The translations under genes and the position numbers were made by a program. A stretch of DNA of 64,000 bases from contig NC_070568.1 of the NCBI RefSeq assembly GCF_026914185.1, positions 6,531,501 to 6,595,500 on the forward strand, given 5' to 3'. This DNA is from Puccinia triticina. Its lineage: Eukaryota > Basidiomycota > Pucciniomycetes > Pucciniales > Pucciniaceae. Positions 32,250 through 43,600 of the stretch are shown piece after piece. Every line of letters starts with the position of its first letter. Positions within the stretch are counted from its first letter, which is position 1. A model generated the notes under the pieces. It searched no databases. It was not told where the DNA came from and saw nothing but the letters and a program-made list of their open reading frames with translations.

Positions 32250-32934
32250 TGCAGATAGGTTGCCAGCCTGGCTCACAGCGTGCCTTCCATAATGACTTTG
32301 AGCATATGAAAGTTGAGCAGGATAGACGTTCATGAAGGACCACCAGATTCGTAAGGCATTTGATCTGTGACGCATTTTTTTTTCTCAGTTGTTATCTCTT
32401 GCACGTCTGTTTGTCAATGGATTTATTTGGATTGCGCTGGTATAACGCCAATGTGAATACGCAATGTGCTTTAAATAAATATCAAAAAACTCACATTTTT
32501 CATGCCATCGGCAATCTGAATGGACATCTCCTCACTAATCGCGATACCGTCCAGCAGACAAGCCCATCTGGAACAGTCGAATGAATCAGTCGTCACTTAT
32601 TTCCACCTGTTGGAAAGGAAACAAGGGAGGGGACAACCTTAACTCCATTCGAATTGCCCATATGTCCGCCACCAGCCGGTTGATCAAGTTGGTTGATGAG
32701 TGCCGGCGATGAGGGACGATGAGTTGAGATATGAGATCGTGCAAGGCTGCCAAGGGCTCCATCACGAGCCGTTGATCGGCTGGTCAAGCGGCTGCGGCAG
32801 GCGCCCGATCGGCACTCGATCTCTCACACGATAAAAGGGGGCTTCGAAGTATATCCAAACTTCCCAAGCCTCCTTTCAAGACTCAACAACTCCCGCTCAT
32901 AGTCATCGCATGCCACAACTCACTACGATCCAAA
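32250..32934. other. Intergenic, presumed divergent promoters
   Basis: No gene seen apart from the possible 5' exon of the minus-strand gene. GATAAAAGGGGG at about 32829 is a TATA-like element about 100 bp before the Myb/SANT start. Confidence 0.35.
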
Positions 32935-33577
32935 ATGGCGGGAGGACCCTCTCAAGCACGTCTCAAGTCACCTGAAATAGAGGTCGTATCGGGTCCTGCA
33001 AGAAAATCAGTCGAGAAGCGCAAGCATTCCCCAACACCAACTCAAACCGCGAAACCCGCCAAAGCAGCGAAGAAAACTACCAAAGCTCAACAACCTAAGC
33101 CAACACCTCAATGGTCTGCTTCTGAAGATGCTACTCTAATTTCGATCCTTGAAGGAATACAAGCCAATCGATCGTGTCCTATGAACCGCATTGACAAAAG
33201 TGTCTGGCCCGAGGCAGCCGAGGAGTTTAACTCGTACGACACAGACCATCCGATGGATAAGGATGCTGCAGCTTGTAAAGCTCGCTTCAACGAAGTAAGT
33301 CTATCCATTGACATATATACGACAGCTGGACACATCTTGACTCTCAACCTGTGGAATGTTTTTTACAATGCAGCTGAAAAAAATGTATAGGACTTTCAAA
33401 CGTTTAAAAAACATGAGTGGTGGTGGTTGGCACGAAGGAAGCAAGCGAGTGATATTCGACCCAGCCTGGTGGGACGAATGGGATAAAGACGATCCTATTC
33501 TTGCTTTCCGCTATAAAGGCTTTCCGATCTTCGAAGACATGTTTCATCTGGTCGAAAGGGATCCCGCCTACAGATAG
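32935..33577 (+). CDS. Myb/SANT-like DNA-binding domain protein
   Basis: Exons 32935-33294 and 33374-33577 (intron GTAAGT...AATGCAG), 187 aa. After a Lys/Pro-rich, likely nuclear-targeting N-terminus (EKRKHSPTPTQ, KAAKKTTKAQQPK) comes a domain of about 120 residues: QWSASEDATLISILEGIQ, WPEAAEEFNS, ACKARFNELKKMYRTFKRLK, SGGGWHEGSKRVIFD, WWDEW, FRYKGFPIFEDM. This spacing of W, L, K-R and SGxGW is that of the Myb/SANT-like domain (Pfam Myb_DNA-bind_3), found in trihelix-like factors and in proteins derived from Harbinger transposons. The protein ends shortly after the domain. Target genes cannot be inferred. Confidence 0.75.
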
Positions 33578-33724
33578 CTGGAGAAATCCAACAAATCAGT
33601 CATATCATTTTCAAGAAACAATTTTCAGAATAACCTCAGCTCGTCAATAGACAATCCAAAGCTGAATTGTATGACTATATGAATCAACGCTCAACCAGAT
33701 GATGCCTACCACCGGTTTACTTTA

Positions 33725-34020
33725 CATCAAGGGGGTTGAAAAATCGACTCCCAAAAATTAATTTTCCGACTCCCAAACGTTGCGGACGTCCGGAAGACCA
33801 TATTTCGACGTCCGCACCGGGTCTCCAGGACCCAAAATTGGTCCGGGGCAATTTTGGGAGTCGGAAAATTAATTCTGTATATCCAGAATGGGAGTCAAAA
33901 ATTTAATTTCACAAAAAATGGCAAAAATAAAGAAAAATTTATATCTGCGTACGGCAGCGCCCAAACCACCCCAAAGTGTTACAGCGTGCAGAATACCCTC
34001 CAAAGGGCTGTAAGCTCTCA
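33725..34020 (+). repeat. Dispersed non-coding repeat (GGGAGTCGGAAAATTAATT family)
   Basis: Reverse-complement similar to 47935-48225 and its two tandem copies. It contains internal inverted pieces (ACTCCCAAA...TTTGGGAGT; TTAATTTTCCGACTCCC). The upstream part of the 47.8-48.2-kb version also occurs at 39880-39950. Class not recognised. Between 34020 and 34373 a 28-bp word (AGCTCGGGGGAAGTTTCAGT plus eight bases) occurs twice (about 34143 and 34248). Confidence 0.7.
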
Positions 34021-34581
34021 ACGGGGAGAGCTTCACTGGGCGAGGGATGAGGGGCGAGGACGAGGTTACGAGGGCGAGGCGAGGGCGCGAGGGCACGGAA
34101 CAGCTTCTAGAACCTCTGTTTGTATTGCAGGGGAAATGGAGCTAGCTCGGGGGAAGTTTCAGTACTTCCCTCTACATACAACTTGCAGGAAAAGGAAGGA
34201 GAGAGAGAAGGGAGACGGAAGTGGCAGAGAAAGGAAGGTTACTCACCTAGCTCGGGGGAAGTTTCAGTACTTCCCTGCCGAGCTAGGAGAGGCGGGACTG
34301 GAGGGACTATGTAGGGAGCTCGGTGTCGGTCCGTGATACCTCTGTGAACCTTTCTGTGAGTTCGCGAGGTCTGTGGCTCACAAGGGCACATGCCACACTT
34401 TTCTGCCGCGAACCACAAAAAACCCCACTACACGCGTCGACACCTCAAAAAAACCCACCAACCCCCTTCTAAAATCAGAAAAGTTCTTTCCCCCCCATCC
34501 CCTTGGGCAGCTTATGCTTCCCACTCACCGCCCCCCCGACCCCATTCAATTGTCCGGCGCGCTTCCCGCGGACCACTCGGA

Positions 34582-35788
34582 CATGATGGAAGATTTGGAG
34601 GCCCACCTTCCTCCCCGCCCGGTCAACTAACCCCCCGCGTCTAGTCTCCATATCCTGCTCACCAAGACGTTTGGTGTACGCGACGAAAACGGCTCGGTCA
34701 CGCTCGATGCCGGACTCGCGGACTTGGTGCTGGAACTCTTGGAGAATAACAAGAGATTGGTCCAACGATTAGAATTCACCGTAGACCAGCTCAACGCCAA
34801 GGTAGATGCCAAGGTCGATGCCAGGATCGACCCTATCATGAAGAAGATGGCCGAGTTCGAAAAACTTTTCAAGACTGGTCCCAAACCGGCGGCACCTGCG
34901 GTCAAATCCTTCGCGTCTGCGACCTCCGCAGGCCTAACTGGTTCAATCCACGCGCCGATCACGCGTCCTCCACCCGCCCAGACCATCGCCTCACTCAAGC
35001 CGAAGCGGGTGATCATACACTCGAACCCAGCAAACACCACCCTCAAGGACGTGCCCAAATGCGCCCTAGTCCAGAGAGCCAACAAGGCGCTAGTCAAACT
35101 CGATGCCAAAGCCGACGGAGAGTACGTGGCCATCCGCGGTGCCAGCATGCTGCCGTCGGGGGATGTGTTGTTCTACACCAACAACCGAGCCCACCAGAAG
35201 TGGCTGATGACCAACAAACACATGTGGTCGAAGGAAGTACACTCAGACTTAGAGGCCACTCCGAGCACATACTCTGTGATGGCGCACGGTGTCCCTAAAT
35301 CTTTTGACATCAGCAACCCGGCTAATTTGAGCTTGCTTGCCTCCGAGAACAGCTTTCAAGCGTCGGACCTGTCACGCGTTCGATGGATGGGTTCCAATGA
35401 ACCTTTGGCCAAGAAGGCAGGATCTATCGTCCTATCGTTCGTCAACAAGGATTTGGCGCGCCGCGTTGAACAGTCGGGTATCTTTTTGAATTTTGATTTC
35501 CACCGAACTGAACGCTTCAAGCCTCGGCCCCCTCAGTGCTTTAAATGCTTGCGAATGGGACACTTCGGCAAGTGGTGCCGAGAGGATGCTCGCTGCGCGA
35601 AATGCGCGGGCAAACACCCAACAAATGAGTGCCCCGACGGTGTCGGAGGAGTCAAGACTTGTGTGCTTTGCACTGCCGGCCTCAAGAATAAGATCGTTGG
35701 CTTCACCGGCGTTGACCATACCCCCTTCAGCTTAACTTGTCCCTACAAGAAGGGATGGTTCGACAAAAAACCCCTACCCTCTCAATGA
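34582..35788 (+). pseudogene. LINE ORF1 (gag-like, zinc knuckle)
   Basis: From the ATG at 34582 the frame meets a TAA at 34628-34630, then stays open from there to 35788. A coiled-coil-like stretch (LLENNKRLVQRLEFTVDQLN, AKVDAKVDARIDPIMKKM) is followed by a central region and CCHC knuckles (CFKCLRMGHFGKWC; CAKCAGKHPTNEC). Binds the element RNA in related LINEs. The TAA could be a CAA codon altered by one C-to-T change. The stop codon TGA overlaps the ATG of the next frame (ATGA, 35785-35788). Confidence 0.8.
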
Positions 35789-38700
35789 TATATACAACCA
35801 ACGTAACCCGCGACCACACTCAACACCAACCGCAGCACCCCTCTCAAGTCTTCTCGCCAGATCCCCCTTCTCACATCGCCTCTGCTGATGCCCTCCGTCA
35901 TGACCTCAACGCCTCCTCCCCTTCTCAAAACTTCAATCCCGAAGCCTTCTCTCTACTCAACCTGAATTGCCATGTCTCACAATCCGTCACGCTAAGTCTT
36001 TTGAATTTGTCTCTTTCTTTTGATATTTTAATGCTTCAGGAACCTTGGATCAACTCAATTGATCTCTGCCCGCCTCAACATGCAGCTTGGCGCTCATATG
36101 TTGCTTATGAGCATGTGCCCAGATGTTGGAATGAAAGACATAAGACTGTTATATATATACAGCGGTCTATCCCCTCGGAGTCAATAAGGTTACTCGAGGG
36201 GGGTTCCCAGACTTTTGTCGGGGTGGAAGTGAGACATCCCTCGGGGAAGGTCTTTCGGCTCCTGAACATCTATAACCCTCCGTCCTCCTTTTCCGCAATT
36301 CCCGAATTGAAGAGCTGGCTGACGCGATTCTATTCTCGACAACAGGCGATGATCATTGCGATGGATGCCAACCTGCACCACCGGCATTGGAACCCTCCAG
36401 GTGTTCGGAAAGCCAAGCCAGAGGCCCAAGACCTGCTAAGTTCACTTTCTCGTTTTGGTTTTTGTCTTGCATCGCCAAGACACATTCCCACTTTCTTTTC
36501 ATCCAAGGGGAAGGGTTTCACAATTGACCTGATTTGGGCAAATTTTTTAGGATCCAAGCTGGTTGCCTCAACGGCTATCTCAAGTGAGAACTTTGGGTCC
36601 GATCACCAGGCGATTCAGATCCAGTTCACAATGAAGCGGCCATCTCCCTCCTACCACTGGAGGCTCCCGAAGTGGTCGGAGTTGGATAACGGGAAGATTG
36701 ATCTCATTACTGCTAAGTTATCGTCCTTTGCCTCTGAGATCCCTGAGGACCCAGACACACACGCCGAGAAACTGACAATGTGTTTGAAAGAGGCCCAGGA
36801 GCAGCTCGGGCGCAAGGTCCAGTCCAATAAGGCCAAAGCTAAGGTTTGGTGGTGTCGCAAAACCTTGGACCCGGTCCTTCGGACTCGTAACCAGGCACGG
36901 AAATGGATGATATTGGCTAAGTCCCCTGAAGCCTGCGACTGTTATAAACAGTGGAATGATTATTTTCTTTTGCTTGTTAGATCCCTGAAGCAACAGAAGT
37001 GGAGAAAGCTCCTGGAGAACCCGGAAGAGGGTGATCTCTTTAGGGTTCTCCGCTTTTCTTCAAAATCGTTGGGAGGGGAGGTCCTGCCCCTGAAGGGTGA
37101 GGACGGTGCAATAGTGCATGACAAACACCAACAGGCTAAGTTACTTTTCAAAGGCACCTCAGTGACAGAGACACCAATTGATCTATCGGATGTGAATTTG
37201 GACCTGTCGTGTAGATTCGGCAGCTATCCCCCAATATCAAACGAGGAAGTTGCTTTGGCAATCCAGCGGGTCCGTCCGAGGAAAGCCCCTGGGATAGATG
37301 GAATTGCCAACGAACTTCTTAAGTCCTTTTCCACTCCCCTAGCAGACAACCTGGCAAAATTGTACAATAATATACTAATAAGAAGCAAATTCCCGGCTTC
37401 CTGGAAAGTTGCAGTCACGGCGATTATCCGGAAACACGGTAAACCCGACTACACTAACCCGGGGGCATATCGCCCCATCGCATTGCTCAGCACCATGAGC
37501 AAACTGTTTGAGCTCATTCTTGCCAGGCGTCTCACGGCGTGGGCCGAAGAGGCTGATGTGCTTGCTGACGGCCACTTTGGGGGTCGCAAGGGTTCAGGGA
37601 CGGAGGACGCGCTCTTTGCCTTCGAACACTGGGTCAAGTCAAAATGGAGAGAAGGGAAGGTCGTGGCTGCATTGTTTCTTGACGTGAAGTCGGTGTATCC
37701 TTCAGTACACCCTGACAGGCTCATTGATTATCTTTTCCGCTTAAAATGCCCTACATATTTGATATTGATCATCACCAATTTTTTGAAGGACAGGGCAACA
37801 ACAATCAGACTAGACGACTTCACCTCAACGGCGTTCCCCATCAAAATTGGACTCCCCCAAGGCTCCCCTCTTTCGGTGATCTTATATATCTTGTACAACA
37901 ATTCATTGCTAATCAAGAATTTCTGTACAACCCTAGATTCAGTTTCGATAGGCTATGTGGATGATGTGGTCCATTTGGTCGCGGCTAGCTCAGCGGATGT
38001 GGCCAGAGGATTGTTAATTGAGGAAGGCCAACATTCGCTTTGATGGGGTAATTCCCATGGGGCGATCTTCGATCAAGCCAAAGCTCAATTTCTCTGGCTG
38101 ACCAAAGGCAAGGTACCGGAGGAGGATTTCCCCTTCGGGGCTCAACACCTTAAGCCAATGACGGAAGTCAAATGGTTGGGAGTATGGTTGGATCGGAAGC
38201 TCTTGTTCAATAAGAACTTCAAGTCCCTGGAAGAAAAAGCTCACAGGACATTCAATCAGCTAAGGATTTTCGGCAACTCACGCTGGGGCACCAGGGAGCC
38301 GGACAGATTGAAACTGATCAAGAGTGTTTTATTTCCTAGAATTACCTATGGCGCGGCGCTCTGGGCGACTAAGCCTAACAAGGTGAAAGTTGAATTATTG
38401 GCCAACAAGGTTGATCGCTTGACGGGAATTTTCACTCTTGGGGTGTTCAAGTCAACATCTTCCGAATTTATCCAGGCGAGATCGGCGGCTCGTCCCTTTT
38501 TTGGTGAAGTTATCAAAACAAGCCTCTCTTTTTTCTACAGAAAGATAATCACGGTGAAAGCTAGTAATGTAGTTCGATCTTTTATTTTGTCCAGCAGAGC
38601 CGACTCAGGAGCTCGTTTCCCCGATTCGGCCAGAGTCGGCCTATCGGCAAAACTGGTGGATGATGCACCATTTCGATGGGTCCGGAGCGGATCCAGCTCT

Positions 38701-39647
38701 CTTTTGATTTCAATCCCCGACCATCAAGGGAATTGGTGTACAGAAATTTAGGGCTCACAAAGGAAGACACCTTATCCTTGGTTAAGTCCCTCATTTCCTC
38801 ACACTCTTTAGATCCAGAGGCGTTACTGGTTTTCAGCGATGGGTCTTTCCACCCGGAGAAGGGAGGAGTGGGCGCGGCTATTTGCCCGACTCTGAACGTT
38901 TTCAGCGCATATTCCCTTGGGAAGAAGGCGATCCTGTCGAATCACGAAAGCGAAGCAGCGGGGGTCCTGGCTGCTGTCAGACTGGCCAAGGAGCTGTACA
39001 GGAAATCTCAATATCGGCAGGTGTTAATCTTTGTTGATAACCAGGGTGTCATCCTGAGAACCAAGAATCCAGTCGCTCCGAAACCAGGGCAACGGTTATT
39101 TTCTCAAATTAATGAAGCCATCGCAGACCTCCCAGCATGCTTAAAGATCTCATTCGTATGGTGTCCGGGCCATAAGGACATCGTAGGCAATGAATTGGCA
39201 GATCAACTAGCCAAAGACGCGTTGGAGTCCCCCTCAGCGCAAATTTTGGATGTCAACAGCAATTACAAGAAGGTCCTTTGCAGGGTGGTGGAAGGCCTAC
39301 CCATCGTAAAGCCGGCGCCCTCTGACTTACCTATAGGCTACAGCGCTCTAGTCAACCAATTGGATTCAGGTCATTGTGCGCTGAAAAAAAATCTCTTTTG
39401 CATTTGCAGGGCCTTCGATCCTCTTTGCCCAAATTGTGGGGCCAAGGAGACGGTTTTTCATCTGATGAATTTCTGCCCGAAATTCAAGGAACAACGGGCG
39501 GCTCTTTGAAAGCAACTCCGGCACTTGAAAGTTCGATTCAGGGCGGAGAGATTAGACAAAATCCTCAATAACCGGAAAGCGGACGTGGCTTTGGCAAACT
39601 TTCTGAGCAAGACGAACCAATTTCAAGAACAACTTCCCCCTCGATGA
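35785..39647 (+). pseudogene. LINE ORF2: endonuclease, reverse transcriptase, RNase H
   Basis: Starts at the ATGA overlap. APE-type endonuclease (LLNLNCHV, ILMLQEPWIN, MDANLHHRHW, FTIDLIWANF, SDHQAI). Reverse transcriptase (KAPGIDGIANELL, YRPIALLSTMSKLFE, FLDVKSVYPSVHPD, GLPQGSPLS, YVDDVVHLV). The frame is cut by TGA at 38041-38043, continues in the same frame, shifts near 38680, and then encodes RNase H (LVFSDGSFHPEKGG, NHESEAAGVL, FVDNQGVI, WCPGHKDIVGNELAD). A second TGA stands at 39507-39509 before the natural end at 39645-39647. RNase H catalytic residues are all visible. Both internal TGAs follow CTT and could each come from CGA by one C-to-T change. Confidence 0.85.
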
Positions 39648-39869
39648 TTCCCATTTCCCGTCTTTTCTTTTTCCTCTCAATTCTTTCTCCTTTTGTTTGT
39701 TGACCAATTAAACATGTTATGACCTCCAGACCTTGACTTGATTTCACCCTCAATTTATATGTTGTGTAGTAGATTTATAGTTGTTATCTCCTTTCATCAT
39801 GACGTCTCTAAGATTCATAGTGAGCAATGCCATAGGCCAAATTTCACTTAAAAAAAAAAAAAAAAAAAA

Positions 39870-40442
39870 GGGCACATGCTGAGCTGCGCAGCATTTTCTC
39901 ACCGCAGGAAAGCTATGTGCTACTGTGGCTGTAATTTGGCAGATTTCTTATGAATCCAATCTGCTGACACTACTAGGTGTCTTGGTGGGCCTGTGAGTAA
40001 CTGTAACTCACTGGCCTGTGGCTGCTTACTCTTTTGGTGTTGTGGAAATGATGGTATTAATTTCTCTAACACCAAGGATGGCCCAGGAGTTACTCCAGTA
40101 ACTCCCCAAGTCATCCAGAGTTTGGGAAAAGGGGACAAGAGGTCTTTCCTTCCTTTCCTTCCTTGTTCTCTTCTTTCCTGTCACCCCTGTGGGTGCCCGG
40201 GAACGGGTGTGGAAAGTGGAGGGGTATGAAGACGCGCCCGCGTATCTTCTCAGCATGACGTGTCTCCTCCCTAAGAACCTCTTTGCAGGAAGGTCTGAGC
40301 CCAATGGGCGGGTGGGTGGGGCAAAAATTTTATCCCGTTTTGGCAATAAACCAGCAGCAAGTTGTGATCTGGGAAATTTGGTGATTTTGCAGTTCCGAGT
40401 TGGGTGCTGTTACCCGTTACCGGTTGCTCTGGGGCAAACTAG
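39870..40442. other. No gene seen; repeat fragment at its left
   Basis: 39880-39950 is a diverged reverse-complement copy of 47848-47920 (the GGAAAGC-ATG-GCTACTGTGGC region). The remainder, up to the copia target site, has only short open frames. Confidence 0.5.
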
Positions 40443-40447
40443 GTTTT

Positions 40448-40546
40448 TGTTGTAGCATGGGGTGTACAAACTCCACATTTGGAGTATGGAGAGTCAAGAG
40501 GAGGTCGGGGAGGAGCAATGGAACATCAAGCATTCTAGCCACAACA
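40448..40546 (+). repeat. 5' LTR of the copia element
   Basis: 99 bp, TG...CA bounded, identical by eye to 45346-45444. Confidence 0.95.
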
Positions 40547-40562
40547 GATTAAGAGTCAAAAC
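40547..40562 (+). promoter_or_regulatory. Candidate primer binding site
   Basis: GATTAAGAGTCAAAAC follows the 5' LTR directly. Its reverse complement contains TGACTCTTAATC, which matches the anticodon arm of tRNA-Lys(CUU) as I remember it, not a tRNA 3' end. This would be half-tRNA priming as described for Drosophila copia and yeast Ty5. Not verified against a tRNA from this genome. Confidence 0.5.
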
Positions 40563-40627
40563 ATCTACCACTTCGCTAGCCCATTCGACTTCTCGCCTCA
40601 TTTTTCTCGGCTTGACTCTTCCATTGC

Positions 40628-43600
40628 ATGGTCAGCACCCGACGTGAACGACCTGAGTTAAAGGGACCGCTTCCTCCTCCGACAAGAGCAAAGCGTCCAA
40701 AACAAACGAAGGCCTACAAGGCACTCCTAGCATTACCACCTCTACCCCCATCTCCGGACAACGAAAAACCGGATCCGTTGGAACTCAACCGCCCACCTTC
40801 TCCGTTCATATCGGCAATATCTTACGTCTTTTCCAAAGTCCTCACTCGACACATCGACGCAAATACATCAACAGCGAATTTACCTCCAACTGATAATCGA
40901 ATTGTTCAAAATCCGTTCGGCCTACCCATAGCCATCGTCATCCCGTCACCTGTGTATCGACCTGAAATCAGCATCCCAAGGGAAACATCGTCTCCCCAGT
41001 CTCCGTCGGCTTCATCACATACGACCTCTGAGGTTCCTTTCAGCCCAGAGTCAATCGTTTCATCCATGTCTCACATATCATCGGCGGAAATTTCTCCCAA
41101 AAACAAGTTCCTCCAACAACCAAGTATATACAAATCCGACGTAGAGCCTCTCCAAGCAGATGGATCAAATTTCACTAAATGGAAGCGCGGGCTCACGAGG
41201 GTTGTATTACTCACACTCGGCCACCCGAATTTCTTCAACAAGGCTGAGAACTATAGCAAACTATCGGCTCAGGAGAATACATGCCTCCTATTCCTCATCC
41301 AGATTACGGTTCATGACGAACTGTCATCCCTCGTCAATCGTCACACCACTGGAACGGAAGCTTTCAAGGCGGTTCAAACCAATTTTCAAGGGACGGTCCG
41401 CTTCCGCCAGATGGAACTCGTGGACAAACTATTGGAGCTCCGAGTATCCGGTCCGTCGACAGAGGCGTCACAAATCACCGGACTATTCAACAAGACGTTC
41501 AATATTTTCTCAGACCTTCAAAAGGTTGGGGCCCCACTCTCGCCGCTGGTGGAAAGCCTTGTTCTTCAGTCCATTGTACCACCGCCGGCATCGATGTCAC
41601 GATCGCAACTCTTTCAAAATATATCTTTACAACTCGGCACAAAAGCAGATGTCACTGCGAGAGACATCCAAACAATTGTCACATCGGCTTACGGGGAATC
41701 TCTCCGTTTCGACTCAACCGGACCACCCAACCCTTCAGTTTTCCAAAATTGGCCAAATTCTAATCCTAACAACTCATGGGGAGCGCCGAATCCCGCTCAG
41801 AATCAGTCAAACCCTCAGTCCCGACAACAAAGGTTTCATCCTCAACGGCAAACGGGCCAAAACGCCACTCAACAACAACAATCCGGCTATGGTCAAATGC
41901 GAACACAGAACGTCGGCACGCCAGGCAACCCAACAATCAATGACATCGCGGCGGCGATCAACAACATCAAGAAAGGAAACACCAGTCCCAGCAATCACAA
42001 TCTCTTCCTCGGGAAGCCATGCTTATATTGCGGGGGCGCAGGTCATTGGCGATCGACTTGTCCGATCCTCCGCAGTGACGCCGGCCTGCAGGCACCTAAC
42101 ACCCCCGTCACTGGTCGCCCTGTCTCCGGTTTCGCCCGCCAAGCTGTGCCTCCGAACGACCCACCCACCCAAACTGAAGGAAACCCGGCGGTCAGATCAG
42201 CAGTGGGCGCGGATGCGACAGGCACAGCTGGTGTTGGCACAGTTTTGGACTCTGGGGCGACCCATCACGTGAGCGGCTCTCTCCAAGATTTTTCTTTTCT
42301 TAAAATTTTAAAACCTCCAGTGAAACTGAATCTGGCGTCGTCTACGGGCTTCATGATGGCGACCCATAGTGGACACCTGCGGATAACCAGTGGGGCTGGT
42401 TCCCTAGCGGTCCCGAGGGTCCTGTACAGCCCGGAAATGACGGGCACGCTCATTAGTCTTGGTCAACTCGTCGATTCGGGATTCCGGCCACAATTTCTGA
42501 CCAACAACGACATTGTCCTGACTTCTCCTTTTTTCGTCATCACGGCCTCATATTGTAATTGGTCCTGGTTAATTTCTCCCGACTCGATTCAACCGGTTTC
42601 CCCCTCTATAAAATCTATTTCAACCTCGACTTCTTCAGTTCCGACTTCCCCTTCTTATGACTGGCACTGCCGGCTTGGTCACGTTTCGGACAACATTGTA
42701 AAAAGTTTCTTAAAGCGCTTCGTTCCCTCGTTTGATATCAAATCTTGGTCTCCATTCATCTGCGAATCATGCAAACAATGCAAAAGCGAACGCCGGCGGC
42801 ACGCACTCCCCGAGGTCATTCCCAAAGACAAACGACTTGATCTCTTGGTTACCGATGTGTTGGGTCCTCTTGACCCCGACATAATGGGCAATCGATTCTT
42901 ACTTACCGTACGGGACCACGCCACAACATATTCTTTTGTGTTTCCTATGAAGAGTCGGTCCGAAGTTCCCCAAATTCTCATCTCACTTATCAAACGCATA
43001 CACTCCCATTTCAAAACCACCCCCAAGTTCATCAGGTGTGACAATGCAAAAGAATACACCACCCAATCACTCACGACATACCTCTCAACCCTCGGCTCGA
43101 CAATCATTTTCACTTCGCCATACACTCCGGAACAGAACGGTGAGGCAGAACGTCTGAACCGTACCCTAGGCGAAATTGCTCGGACTACCTTATCACACTC
43201 TAAACTTCCTCCTAATCTATGGTCGTACGCATATAAATCGGCATGCTTCCTCGTCAATAGGCTATCAAACACTCGGTGCGCGACAAGTCCGCTGGAATTA
43301 TGGGTTGATCGCAAGCCATCTGCCGAGTCATTCTACCCATTTGGAACCAAAGCATGCGTACATGTTCCCAAGGAGCGGCGTCGAAAAATGGACACTTGTG
43401 GATGGATCAGTTATCTCGTTGGCTATCAAGACGATGAGAGAGGGTGGTACTTTTGGAATCCAGCGACTCAGAAGATCATAAACTCTGAGTGTGCTGACTT
43501 TCTAGATTTTCAAGGAAAGCCCATAGTATCTTCTCCTAATGTTATTTCTGCACGTAGAATTCTGAAACTCAGCGAAGAGAAGACCAAAGAAATCTGCGAC

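Larger units (their letters stand above)
34373..39869 (+). mobile_element. Inactivated LINE (gag, EN, RT, RNase H; Tad1/I-like)
   Basis: Two overlapping frames followed by about 200 bp of 3' flank and a 20-nt poly(A) tract (39850-39869) define a non-LTR retrotransposon. The 5' boundary is set only by the start of the open region and may be further left. The order APE endonuclease, RT, RNase H fits I/Tad-type clades known in fungi. At least three in-frame stops and one frameshift show that this copy is dead. No target duplication could be paired. Confidence 0.85.

Noticed and set aside
41160..42272. 370-codon second frame within the copia gag region
   Set aside because: Shadow of the polyprotein frame; Ser/Arg-rich without domains.
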